Source of the DNA: Nakamurella sp. | Lineage (GTDB): Bacteria; Actinomycetota; Actinomycetes; Mycobacteriales; Nakamurellaceae | Direction of reading: 5' to 3' | Length of the DNA stretch: 38,270 nucleotides | NCBI GenBank assembly: GCA_017848755.1 | Contig: JAFIHI010000156.1 | Location: 1-38,270, forward strand | Shown: piece by piece, positions 21,819-30,300 of the stretch | How the letters are laid out: every line of letters starts with the position of its first letter | Numbering within the stretch: the first letter of the stretch is position 1 | Notes under the pieces: generated by a model | Told to the model about the DNA's origin: nothing | What the model saw: only the letters and a program-made list of their open reading frames with translations | Databases searched by the model: none | Position numbers and translations under genes: made by a program

Positions 21819-22388
21819 TTACTTCCCCTTCGTATCCTTCATCATGGCGAGCGCAGCCCACCGAGGGTCCATTGTCTCATGCCGGTGATCGGGCCCGACG
21901 CCATCCATCCGCTCGCCGCAGACCGGGCACAGTCCCGGGCAATCAGGCCGGCACACCGGGATCGCCGGCATCGCGAGCACCAGTTCGTCGTGGATGAGCG
22001 GGGCGAGATCCGCGGCCTCGTCGACCAGACGCGGAACCTCGTCCGGGTCGGTCGTCTCGGCGGTGGCGGAGTCGGGGTACGCGAACATCTCTCGGAAGGT
22101 CGCGACGAGAGGTACCTCGATATCGCAAAGGCACCGTGAGCACGAGCCCACCGCGAGCGCGGACACCTCGCCGGTGACGAGCACTCCTTCGGCCACGGAC
22201 TCCATCAGGCCGGTGACCGACACCTCAGAGCCGCCCGGCACTTGGAGGACGCCGGACACGGTGTGGTCCGGCGCCGGACCGTGAATGTCCAGGCGATGCG
22301 CGAGGCCCGGACCGTCGTGTTTCGACAGGCCGATCGCCCTGGTGTCGATGACCCAGGGCGATGCGGCGCGTAGGTGGGCGTCAGGCAT
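21819..22388 (-). CDS. DUF177 (YceD-family) protein
   Basis: A 189-residue member of the YceD/DUF177 family (Rv2926c-like), nearly always encoded just before rpmF. YceD homologues have been linked to 23S rRNA processing, which fits the position before L32 and RNase III, but the mechanism is unproven. The central CSRCLCDIEVPL segment and the C-terminal CRPDCPGLCPVCG supply cysteines that probably bind zinc. The start ATG has GAGAGAG upstream. It is the first gene of the operon with rpmF, rnc and fpg. Confidence 0.9.
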   Translation of the reverse strand: MPDAHLRAASPWVIDTRAIGLSKHDGPGLAHRLDIHGPAPDHTVSGVLQVPGGSEVSVTGLMESVAEGVLVTGEVSALAVGSCSRCLCDIEVPLVATFREMFAYPDSATAETTDPDEVPRLVDEAADLAPLIHDELVLAMPAIPVCRPDCPGLCPVCGERMDGVGPDHRHETMDPRWAALAMMKDTKGK

Positions 22389-22450
22389 GACTCTCTCGCG
22401 GTGGGGTAGCGGGCACGCCCCGGGCTCGCCGAACCCGAGGCAACCGCTCC

Positions 22451-22480
22451 AGAGTAGTCGAAAGTCGTCCGCGAGCCCAA
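22451..22480 (-). promoter_or_regulatory. Possible promoter of the DUF177-rpmF-rnc-fpg operon
   Basis: On the minus strand TTGGGC and TACTCT are separated by 18 bp, a fair match to actinobacterial vegetative promoters. The predicted transcript start would lie about 55 nt before the DUF177 ATG. The call rests on sequence match alone. Confidence 0.35.
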
Positions 22481-22505
22481 TCGCCCGGACTCCGCGGTCG
22501 GACGC

Positions 22506-25079
22506 TCACGGCACCAGTCGCAACATCCCCGTCGCTTGGTACGGCACGTAGATGTTCCCGAACTCGTCGGCGGCGATGCCGCCGTTGGACGCTCCGGCGA
22601 ACAACACCCGAACCTGATCCGATGCACCACTGATCAGGCCGACGGAATCGAACGCGAATACCCGACCGCCCGAGTTCCCGTAGATCGTGTGGCCCACTCG
22701 AGTCAGCGCTGCCGACGTGGCACCGTTCAGATCGGGGAATATCTGCCGGGAGTAGATCCATTCCAGCGTCTGGGGGTTGAGCCCGAACAGCCAACCCTGT
22801 GCGTAGAACCACACGGTGCCATCAGCACCGGTCTCCGCGGCCCCGACCGCGGCAATGTTGCTGACCGGCAGATCGACGGTAAAGGTGCCGTCCGTCGCCT
22901 CGTCATATCCGAGGACACGTGCCTGGCTCGTCACCGGGGGACCCGTTCCGGTGCCGCCGAAAATGGTGGTGCCTGCGAAGATTCGACTTCCTGAGCCCGC
23001 GATCGCCACCACCGATTGCTGGCCCGCGATGTCGAAGTTTCGCGCGGTCTTGGCTACGGGGTCGAAGACGCCGAAGGCACCCGACCACTTGCCGTATTCC
23101 GCTTGGCTGCCGTAGTAGATCCGGCCGTGATAACCGAGCATTCCGTACGGCCGGTCCTGCGGATCGGCGGTCGGCGGCACGTTGCATTCGTCCACCGGCC
23201 TATCGCCCGGAACGAAGGTGCTCGGGTTGAACGAGCGGATGGTGGCGCCCGGGTACACGCCCTGATAGATCCGATCGCCGAGAACCGTCATCGCTTCGGC
23301 CTGCCCGCCCGCCCCGAAGGAGACGTGCCGGTCCGACCGCATGGGGCTCTCCGCACCGAGACCGCCGGTCAGGTAGCCGTTCGTCCAGATGCGCCCGTGC
23401 GGCCCGGCGACCATGGAATTGATGGTGACGTCCGCGGACGGCAGACCGGACGCCTGCCAACGCACGAACCTTCCGGTCTGCGGATTGTACTGCGCGGCAA
23501 CGCCGTTGGAGTCCATGCCGATGAGCGTCTCACCCGGCCAGGCGGCGTCACCGAGATCGATGAAATCCCATTCACGCGCCGCAATCTGGGCCGGCGCAGT
23601 GTCGATCTTCGTCTCCGTACCGGTCGCCAGATCGAAGCTGTACAGGACGCTCTGCGTCACCATCGGGTCGGTGGTGCACGCGGGCGGCGGCGGCGTCTCG
23701 GCCGATTTGACGTCCGCCTTGGTGTAGTACACCTTGCCGTCGTACACCGTTGACGATCCGTTGAACACGACGCCCTTGATGTCCCCGACCACACTCGCTG
23801 TCAGCTGCCCGGCCCCGTCCCGGGCGACCTTGAAGATGACTAGATGATCTCGCCCGTCGCTGTACGCCGGCCCGATCCAGGCCATCACATAGCCGGGCGA
23901 GGCCGTCATCCCGTAAACCCAATTCGACGCGCGAACCTCCGGGCTGGTCAGCCCGATCAGGTCGGTGCACGGCGTGTCGACCGCGGTGCATGCCATCACG
24001 TGGGCGCCGACGCCCGTCCCGGCGAACACCGTCGTGGTGGTCGGTTCGTACGCCACACTACGGGTGTACTGCAGTCCCGGAACGACTCCGTTCGCCGGAC
24101 CGATGCGGGACACCCCCTCGCCTGGGACGTACGTGAAAACCCGTCCACCTGATCCCAAATGCATTCCGCCGTAGACCGTGCCGTCGGTCGCGATGGAAAG
24201 CCCGTAGATCACGTCCTGACCCCAACTGGGCATCCCGATCTTCGTCATCGTCGGGTCGCCGAAGTGCCACGAATACAGCGACGCACTCCGGTAGGTGCCC
24301 ACGTACACGGTGCCGTCCGGGGCCTGCGCGACGGTCCACCCGCCGGCCGCACCGGGTATGGGGATGCTGCGGACCACCGCCTGCGACTGGGCATTTATCT
24401 GCATCAAGTAGCCTGGCTGGCCTTCACCGACTCCGAAGATCACCGGGCGACCGTTCTCGTCGCGCCCGGCCGTCGTGGCGTAGATGACGGTGGGCTTGCG
24501 GATCTGGGTGCCCAGGCTGGTAACGGCGGCGGTGAACAGGACATTGTCGAAGCGCGCCGTCTTGTGGGCGCCCAGCTCGATCGCGGCCGTGGCAGCGAGG
24601 TTCGGTGCGGTGGCATCGAACCGGGTGGCGCCGTGATGGACAGACCGATCGGTCCAGTCGAACCCAATTTGCTTGCCGGACTGGTCGTACCAGCGCACAC
24701 CGACCGAGGTGAGGTCCTTCGAGGTGATGGAAACGAACACCGAGTACCGCACCCCGGGGCTCACCGCGACCGGTGTGCTGACCGCACCGGAATTGACGCA
24801 CGGCGGTTTCCCGGCGAGGAGCAGCGCCGCGGTGCCGTCCGTCACCCCGGAGGTGTCGGTGGTCAGCACGCCCCGGCAATTCTTGCTGGCCGGCTCGTTC
24901 TGCCCGTTGGAGGGCCGCCAGCCGTCCACTCCGGATTCGAAGGAATGGTTGACGATCAGGATGTCGCCGTTCTGGACGGCGGGGTCGGCAGCGCTCGCCG
25001 CTGGCGCGATGGTGACGGCCAGTGTCGCGGCCAGGACGGTGTTCGCCGCGATGACAAGGCGGCGGAAGGATCGGATCAT
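22506..25079 (-). CDS. Large secreted protein: carbohydrate-binding-like domain plus beta-propeller
   Basis: An 857-residue exported protein that I cannot name. Residues 1-30 are a Sec signal peptide (MIRSFRR, hydrophobic core, cleavage expected after APAASA). Residues about 38-185 resemble a carbohydrate-binding module (NHSFESGVDGW at its start, ARFDNVLF at its end). From about 195 to 857 there are repeated strands with DGTVYVGT, DGTVYGG and GRIYYGS turns, the look of a seven- or eight-bladed beta-propeller. No catalytic motif is evident. The ATG follows GAGGGAG. It interrupts a set otherwise conserved in mycobacteria, between sepIVA and the DUF177 operon, and is preceded by a duplicated promoter with DasR-like boxes. 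A role in binding or sensing extracellular polysaccharide is an inference. Confidence 0.85.
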   Translation of the reverse strand: MIRSFRRLVIAANTVLAATLAVTIAPAASAADPAVQNGDILIVNHSFESGVDGWRPSNGQNEPASKNCRGVLTTDTSGVTDGTAALLLAGKPPCVNSGAVSTPVAVSPGVRYSVFVSITSKDLTSVGVRWYDQSGKQIGFDWTDRSVHHGATRFDATAPNLAATAAIELGAHKTARFDNVLFTAAVTSLGTQIRKPTVIYATTAGRDENGRPVIFGVGEGQPGYLMQINAQSQAVVRSIPIPGAAGGWTVAQAPDGTVYVGTYRSASLYSWHFGDPTMTKIGMPSWGQDVIYGLSIATDGTVYGGMHLGSGGRVFTYVPGEGVSRIGPANGVVPGLQYTRSVAYEPTTTTVFAGTGVGAHVMACTAVDTPCTDLIGLTSPEVRASNWVYGMTASPGYVMAWIGPAYSDGRDHLVIFKVARDGAGQLTASVVGDIKGVVFNGSSTVYDGKVYYTKADVKSAETPPPPACTTDPMVTQSVLYSFDLATGTETKIDTAPAQIAAREWDFIDLGDAAWPGETLIGMDSNGVAAQYNPQTGRFVRWQASGLPSADVTINSMVAGPHGRIWTNGYLTGGLGAESPMRSDRHVSFGAGGQAEAMTVLGDRIYQGVYPGATIRSFNPSTFVPGDRPVDECNVPPTADPQDRPYGMLGYHGRIYYGSQAEYGKWSGAFGVFDPVAKTARNFDIAGQQSVVAIAGSGSRIFAGTTIFGGTGTGPPVTSQARVLGYDEATDGTFTVDLPVSNIAAVGAAETGADGTVWFYAQGWLFGLNPQTLEWIYSRQIFPDLNGATSAALTRVGHTIYGNSGGRVFAFDSVGLISGASDQVRVLFAGASNGGIAADEFGNIYVPYQATGMLRLVP

Positions 25080-25172
25080 GGACGCTCCCTCGTGCTGAAT
25101 GCGTTGCGGTGCAGCGCGATGACGGGTTGCCCGAGGTCCACTGACCGTAGTCGGATGCGAGTACGACCTCGT

Positions 25173-25220
25173 TCTGGACTAGACCACTGGAATGGTGGCA
25201 GCACGTCCTCGCTATGTCAA
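25173..25220 (-). promoter_or_regulatory. Promoter and DasR-like operator of the secreted protein (copy A)
   Basis: On the minus strand a consensus -35, TTGACA (25215-25220), is followed about 30 bp downstream by the palindrome TGGTCTAGTCCA (25175-25186). On the plus strand TCTGGACTAGACCACT matches 14 of 16 bases of the DasR-responsive element described in Streptomyces (ACTGGTCTAGACCACT). DasR is a GntR/HutC-family regulator that responds to GlcN-6-P and controls chitin and GlcNAc genes. The box sits near the expected transcript start, a repressor position. Copy B has the same -35 (25412-25417) and a weaker box (25373-25383). Confidence 0.6.
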
Positions 25221-25236
25221 CAGATTTCCCAGAATG

Positions 25237-25276
25237 TCGTCTGCGGCAACATCAATGGACGAGAAGATGAGATCAC
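25237..25276 (-). pseudogene. Remnant 5' end of a lost paralogue of the secreted protein gene
   Basis: Downstream of promoter copy B, the minus strand reads from a GTG at 25276 through GTGATCTCATCTTCTCG, parallel to ATGATCCGATCCTTCCG at the true gene start. With a one-base gap the next bases still track the signal-peptide coding region. The frame then ends within copy A. No propeller sequence follows, so nearly all of the paralogue is missing. Confidence 0.55.
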
Positions 25277-25426
25277 GAACGTTCGCTCGCGCTGAATGCG
25301 GTGCGACACAGCGCGATAGCAGGCTGCCGAAAGCTCACACGCCGTGGTGCGGCGCGAGCCCGGCCTCTCCGCGGACTAGACCAGAAGTATCGTCGCAGCC
25401 GGGCGTCGTGGTGTCAACAGGTCGGA

Positions 25427-26125
25427 TCAGTCGTGATAGCTGGCGGACGCCCCGGAGCGCAACGCGCTGCGCCCGCGGCCGACCGTCCGCAGCGTCTTCG
25501 TCAGCAGGTCCTCGAGTTCGGCGAGCCGCTCGTCGACGTAGCGGTCGCAGTCGTCGCGCAACCTGTCGGCCTCGTCCTGCGCGGTGTCGAGGATCTTCGC
25601 GGATTCGGTGTGCGCGGCGCGCACCACCTCGGTCGACCCGACCAGCCTGGCCTGCTCGGCCTGCCCGTCGGCCACGGCCTGGTCGTAGCTGGCCCGTCCG
25701 GCGGCCACCAGGCGGTCCGCCTCACCGCGGCCGCGTTCGACGAGCGAATCGTGCTGATCCTGGCCGGCTTGGATGGCCCGGTCGGCATCGGCCTGGGCGC
25801 GAGCGAGTACCGCCTCGGCCTGCGCCGTGGCATCACGGACCAGTCGATCCGCCTGCGCCTGGGCGGTCGCCAGGATCGCCGCCGCCTCGTTCTGGGCGTC
25901 GCCGACGATGCGGTGGGCTTCGGTCTGCGCAGCATCCAGCGTCTGGTCGCGGTGGTCGAGAACGTCCTGAGCGTCGTCCATCTCGGCGGGCACGGCGTCG
26001 CGGATATCGTCGAGCAGATCCAGCACATCCCCACGCGGTACCACGCAGGACGCCGTCATGGGCAGACCGCGCGCTTCCTCCACGATCGTGACGAGCTGGT
26101 CGAGCGCTTCGAACACCCGGTACAC
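25427..26125 (-). CDS. sepIVA: SepIVA-like DivIVA-family cell-division protein
   Basis: Homologue of mycobacterial SepIVA (Rv2927c), a DivIVA-domain coiled-coil protein needed for septation and polar/subpolar growth. I chose the GTG at 26125 because it gives the conserved N terminus YRVFEALDQL, with GGAGGG 6 nt upstream; the result is 232 residues. After VPRGDVLDLLDDIRDAVP comes a long Ala/Gln/Asp/Arg coiled coil (about 60-200), and the C terminus GRGRSALRSGA closely follows the mycobacterial protein. It lies between coaD and the secreted protein gene, and its 3' end adjoins the duplicated promoter region. Confidence 0.92.
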   Translation of the reverse strand: MYRVFEALDQLVTIVEEARGLPMTASCVVPRGDVLDLLDDIRDAVPAEMDDAQDVLDHRDQTLDAAQTEAHRIVGDAQNEAAAILATAQAQADRLVRDATAQAEAVLARAQADADRAIQAGQDQHDSLVERGRGEADRLVAAGRASYDQAVADGQAEQARLVGSTEVVRAAHTESAKILDTAQDEADRLRDDCDRYVDERLAELEDLLTKTLRTVGRGRSALRSGASASYHD

Positions 26126-26176
26126 CTGTGACCCTCCTGTCGACGGTCGACCGCGGTGCGGACGCACGCGCACATG

Positions 26177-26182
26177 CCTATA
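26177..26182 (-). promoter_or_regulatory. Possible -10 element of sepIVA
   Basis: TATAGG on the minus strand lies in the only AT-rich patch of the 139-bp coaD-sepIVA gap (GACTAAACCTATAGG). It would start a transcript about 45 nt before the GTG. No convincing -35 is visible at the right distance. Confidence 0.3.
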
Positions 26183-26264
26183 GGTTTAGTCTTGCAAGTC
26201 CGCCCGGATTCCTGGCGGAGGCACGCGGGGCAAGCGGAATCAGGCCGCGGGAAGTGTCAGCGGT

Positions 26265-26741
26265 TCAGCGTCCCAGCTTGCGCGCCAGCGCCGTCGTCAC
26301 CTGCGCCGGAAGCAGGGCCGAGACATCGCCGCCGTACCGGGCAACCTGCTTGACGAGTGACGAGGACAGGAACGAGTGCTCGGGGCTGGCCGGGATGAAC
26401 ACCGTGTCGATGCCGGCGAGACCCGAGTTCATCTGCGCCATCTGCAGTTCGTATTCGAAATCCGACACCGCCCGCAGCCCTTTGACGATCGCATCGATGC
26501 TGTTTCTCCGGCAGTAGTCGACCAGCAGGCCATCGAACGAGTCGACCGTCACGTTGGCCCACCCGGAACCGGCCACGCGCAACAGCTCCAGCCGCTCGTC
26601 GACCGTGAAGAGTCCGGATTTGTCCGGGTTGATGAGCACGGCGACCGTCACCCGGTCGAACAGCTGCGCGGCGCGCCGCACGATGTCCAGATGGCCCAGG
26701 GTCGGTGGATCGAACGAGCCCGGGCACACGACATGCGTCAT
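26265..26741 (-). CDS. coaD: Phosphopantetheine adenylyltransferase
   Basis: Fourth step of coenzyme A synthesis: 4'-phosphopantetheine plus ATP to dephospho-CoA. 158 residues, the family length. The nucleotidyltransferase motif CPGSFDPPTLGHLD contains the TxGH signature, and FLSSSLVKQVARYGGDVS is the second conserved block. The start ATG at 26741 overlaps the rsmD stop (ATGA, 4 bp), so it is coupled to rsmD as in many bacteria. An upstream in-frame extension to 26813 lies within rsmD and has no family similarity. Confidence 0.96.
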   Translation of the reverse strand: MTHVVCPGSFDPPTLGHLDIVRRAAQLFDRVTVAVLINPDKSGLFTVDERLELLRVAGSGWANVTVDSFDGLLVDYCRRNSIDAIVKGLRAVSDFEYELQMAQMNSGLAGIDTVFIPASPEHSFLSSSLVKQVARYGGDVSALLPAQVTTALARKLGR

Positions 26742-27292
26742 GGTGCGCGACCGTAGCAGACCATGGTGTCGCCGTACCGGCGGGTCTTGACCGAGACGAA
26801 CGGTTCCGGCCACTCGAAGTCCGGGGAGCGGGCCGATCGTTCGAGGACGATGTCTGCCTGCGGGCGCAGCCGGCCTGCCGCAACCAGGCGACCGAGCACG
26901 TCCCGGATCGCATCGTCCGATTCGGCGTAGGGCGGGTCGGCGAGCACGATGTCGAACGTCTCCCCCGGTGCCGCCGCGTACGACGCCGCATCGCCCGCGA
27001 ACAACGTCATCTCCGCCAGCTGCGACGCCTCGATATTCGCGCGGATGGCGGCCTGCGCTGCCCGGCCGCGTTCCACCAGCACCACGCGGGCGGCGCCACG
27101 GGATGCCAGCTCCAGCCCGAGTGCGCCGCTGCCCGCGTACAGGTCGAGCACCGCGGCTCCCTCCACAGCCCCGGCGGCGACCAGGCTGTTGGCGACGGCC
27201 GCGCGCACCTTCGCGGACGTGGGTCGGGTGTCGGCCCCGGCCGGGGTGATGAGCCTCCGGCCGGACAGGCGCCCTCCGACGATCCGGGTCAC
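26738..27292 (-). CDS. rsmD: 16S rRNA (guanine-966-N2)-methyltransferase
   Basis: Methylates G966 of 16S rRNA during small-subunit assembly. 184 residues from the GTG at 27292, which gives the expected N terminus (V)TRIVGGRLSGRRL. The SAM-binding motif is LDLYAGSGALGLEL and the catalytic motif is LADPPY. The frame runs open far upstream inside pyc, but that part is a shadow. It starts 17 nt after the pyc stop and overlaps coaD by 4 bp, the same order as Rv2967c-Rv2966c-Rv2965c. Confidence 0.93.
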   Translation of the reverse strand: MTRIVGGRLSGRRLITPAGADTRPTSAKVRAAVANSLVAAGAVEGAAVLDLYAGSGALGLELASRGAARVVLVERGRAAQAAIRANIEASQLAEMTLFAGDAASYAAAPGETFDIVLADPPYAESDDAIRDVLGRLVAAGRLRPQADIVLERSARSPDFEWPEPFVSVKTRRYGDTMVCYGRAP

Positions 27293-27312
27293 GGTCCGTC
27301 CGATCCGGGTCA
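27280..27312. repeat. 12-bp direct repeat spanning the pyc stop and rsmD start
   Basis: CGATCCGGGTCA occurs at 27280-27291 and 27301-27312, 21 bp apart. On the coding strand each copy reads TGACCCGGATCG: the first begins with the pyc stop codon and the second overlaps the rsmD GTG. It looks like a microduplication at the gene junction. Confidence 0.7.
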
Positions 27313-30300
27313 GCCGACGACGACCAGCAGGTCGCCGCCCTCGACCTGCTGGACGGAAGCGATGGCCGTGCGCTGGACCGTCCCCGCCGATTGCGCGGTG
27401 ATCGATGCCTCCATCTTCATCGCCTCGATCGTGGCCACGACCTGCCCCGCCTCGACCCGGTCCCCCTCGACCACCGTAAGGGTGACGGCGCCGGAGAACG
27501 GCGCGGCGATGTGATGCGGGTTGGCCGGATCGGCCCGTTCCGCGACCGGGATGTCGATGGCGACGGATCGATCGCGGATCTGCAGCGGGCGCAACTGGCC
27601 GTTGAGTGTGGTGACGACGGTCCGCATGCCGCGTTCGTCGACCTCGCCGATCGCTTCGATGCCGGCGATGAGCTGGACGCCGCGATCGAGGTCGATGACG
27701 TGTTCCGTCCCCGGCTGCAGACCGTAGAGGTAGTCCGCCGTGGGCAGCACGCCGATGTCCCCGAACTCGGCGCGCACCTCGTCGAAGGATCTGGTCGGCG
27801 CCGGGAAGAGCAGCCGGTTGAGGGTGGCGCGCGGCTCGGCCGCCAGCGCGGCCCGATCGTCGTCGGACAGTGTGCCAGTAGGCGGCTGGTGCACCCGGCC
27901 GGCCAGCGCCTTCGTGCGGAACGGCTCGGGCCAGCCGCCCGCGGGTTCGCCCAGTTCGCCGGACAGGAACCCGATGACGGAATCGGGCACGTCGAAACGG
28001 CCCGGGTCGGCCTCGAACGCGGCCGGATCGACGCCGGCGCCGACGAGGTGCAACGCGAGGTCGCCCACCACCTTCGAGGACGGGGTGACCTTCACCAGCC
28101 GTCCGAGCATGGCATCCGCCGCGGCGTAGGTGGCCTCGATCTGCGCGAACTTGTCCGCGAGCCCAAGCGCCTTGGCCTGTTGGCGGAGGTTGGACAGCTG
28201 CCCGCCGGGGATCTCGTGTCGGTAGACCCGGCCGGTCGGCGACCGGAGCCCGGACTCGAACGGTGCGTACAGGGCGCGCACGGCGTCCCAGTAGGGTTCG
28301 AGGTCCTGCGCCGCGGCGAGCGACAGGCCGGTTTCCCGTCCGGTGTGGTCGGTCGCCGCGATCAGCGCTGAGAGCGGCGGCTGGCTGGTGGTGCCGGCCA
28401 TCGGCGCGCTGGCGGCGTCGACCGCGTCCACGCCTGCATTGATCGCGGCCAGGTAGGTGGCCAGCTGCCCACCGGCGGTGTCGTGCGTGTGCAGGTGCAC
28501 CGGCAGGTCGAACCGTTCCCGCAGCGCCGTCACCAATCTCGCCGCGGCGGGAGCCCGCAGCAGCCCGGCCATGTCCTTGACGGCCAGGATGTGCGCGCCG
28601 GCCTGGACGATCCGCTCCGCCAGGTGCAGGTAGTAGTCGACGGTGTAGAGCCTTTCCGCCGGGTTCGCCAGGTCGGCGGTGTAGCACAGGGCGACCTCGG
28701 CGACGGCGGTGCCGGTATCGCGGACCGCGTCGATAGCCGGGCGCATCTGATCGACGTCGTTGAGCGCGTCGAAGATGCGGAAGATACCGATGCCGCTCTC
28801 GGTGGCCGCGGTCACGAAGCTGCGGGTGACCTCGATCGGGTACGGCGTGTATCCGACCATGTTCCGGCCGCGCAGCAGCATCTGCAGGCACACGTTGGGC
28901 AGCGCGTCGGACAGGGCTTCGAGCCTCTCCCATGGGTTCTCGGCGAGGAACCGTAGGGCGACGTCATAGGTGGCGCCGCCCCAGGCCTCGACGGACAGCA
29001 GCTGCGGCGTGAGCCGGGCGACGGCCGGCGCGATGGCGACGAGGTCGCGCGACCGGACGCGGGTGGCGAGCAGCGACTGGTGCGCGTCCCGGAACGTGGT
29101 GTCCGTCACGGCTAGGGCAGCCTGCTCGCGCAACGCGCGGGCGAAGCCCTCCGGGCCGAGCTCCGCGAGCAGTTGCCGGGAGCCGGCGGGCGCCTCGCCC
29201 TCCGGTAGCGGCGGCACCTTGTCCCGCGGATCGGCCAGGATCGCGGGGCGAGATCCGTTCGGTTTGTTCACGGTGACGTCGGCGAGGTAGGTGAGCAGGC
29301 GGGTGCCGCGATCCGCGGACTGGCGGGCGGTGAGCAGGTCCGGGTGCTGCGCGATGAACGATGTCGTCACCCCGCCGGCGGCGAAGTCGGGGTCGTCCAG
29401 CACGGCCCGTAGGAACGGGATGTTGGTGGCGATGCCACGCACCCGGAACTCGGCCAACGCCCGCCGGGCCCGACGCAGCGCCTGATCCCAGTCGGCGCCG
29501 CGGCAGGTCAGCTTCACCAGCAGCGAATCGAAATGCGGGCTCACCTCCGCGCCCGCGTGCACCGTGCCACCGTCCAGGCGCACCCCGGCGCCGCCCGGCG
29601 AACGATAGGTGATGATCTTGCCGGTGTCCGGGCGGAACCCATTCGCCGGGTCCTCACTGGTGATCCGGCACTGCAACGCGGCTCCGTGCGACCGGATCCG
29701 GTCCTGGGTCAGGCCCAGCTCGGCGAGCGTGGCGCCGGCCGCGATGCGGATCTGCGCGGCCACCAGGTCGACGTCCGTCGTCTCCTCGGTGACGGTGTGC
29801 TCGACCTGGATGCGCGGGTTCATCTCGATGAACGCGACCTGGTTGTCGCCCCCCAGCAGGAATTCGACCGTGCCGGCACCGCAGTAACCGATATGACGCG
29901 CAAAGGCGACGGCGTGCTCACAGATCGCGGCGCGGATGGTCGGATCGAGGTTCACTGCGGGGGCGACCTCGATCACCTTCTGATTCCGCCGCTGCACCGA
30001 GCAATCCCGCTCGTAGAGGTGCACCGTGGCGCCGGTGGCGTCCGCCAGGATCTGCACCTCGATATGCCTCGGGTCGACGACCGCCCGCTCCAGGAACACC
30101 GTGGCATCGCCGAAGGCCGATGCGGCCTCGCGCATGGCGGTGCGGATCGCGTCCGGACGCTCGGCCGCGTCGTCGACGCGCCGCATGCCGCGCCCGCCAC
30201 CGCCCGCGACCGCCTTGACGAAGATCGGCAAGCCCACGGCGCCGGCCGCGGCGACCAGTTCGTCGACGTCGTCCGAGGGCGGGGTCGATTCCAGCACCGG

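Larger units (their letters stand above)
25080..25426. repeat. Gap-free tandem duplication, offset 197 bp, upstream of the secreted protein
   Basis: Positions about 25057-25223 (copy A) align with about 25254-25420 (copy B) at a constant offset of 197 bp, with roughly three quarters of bases identical by eye where best conserved. Shared marks are the start codon (ATG at 25079, GTG at 25276), the GCTGAATGCG and CAGCGCGAT words, GGACTAGACCA (25176 and 25373) and TGTCAACAG (25215 and 25412). Copy B continues past its start codon for about 20 codons that resemble the beginning of the secreted protein gene, then runs into copy A. The remaining intergenic DNA holds no other gene. Confidence 0.8.
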
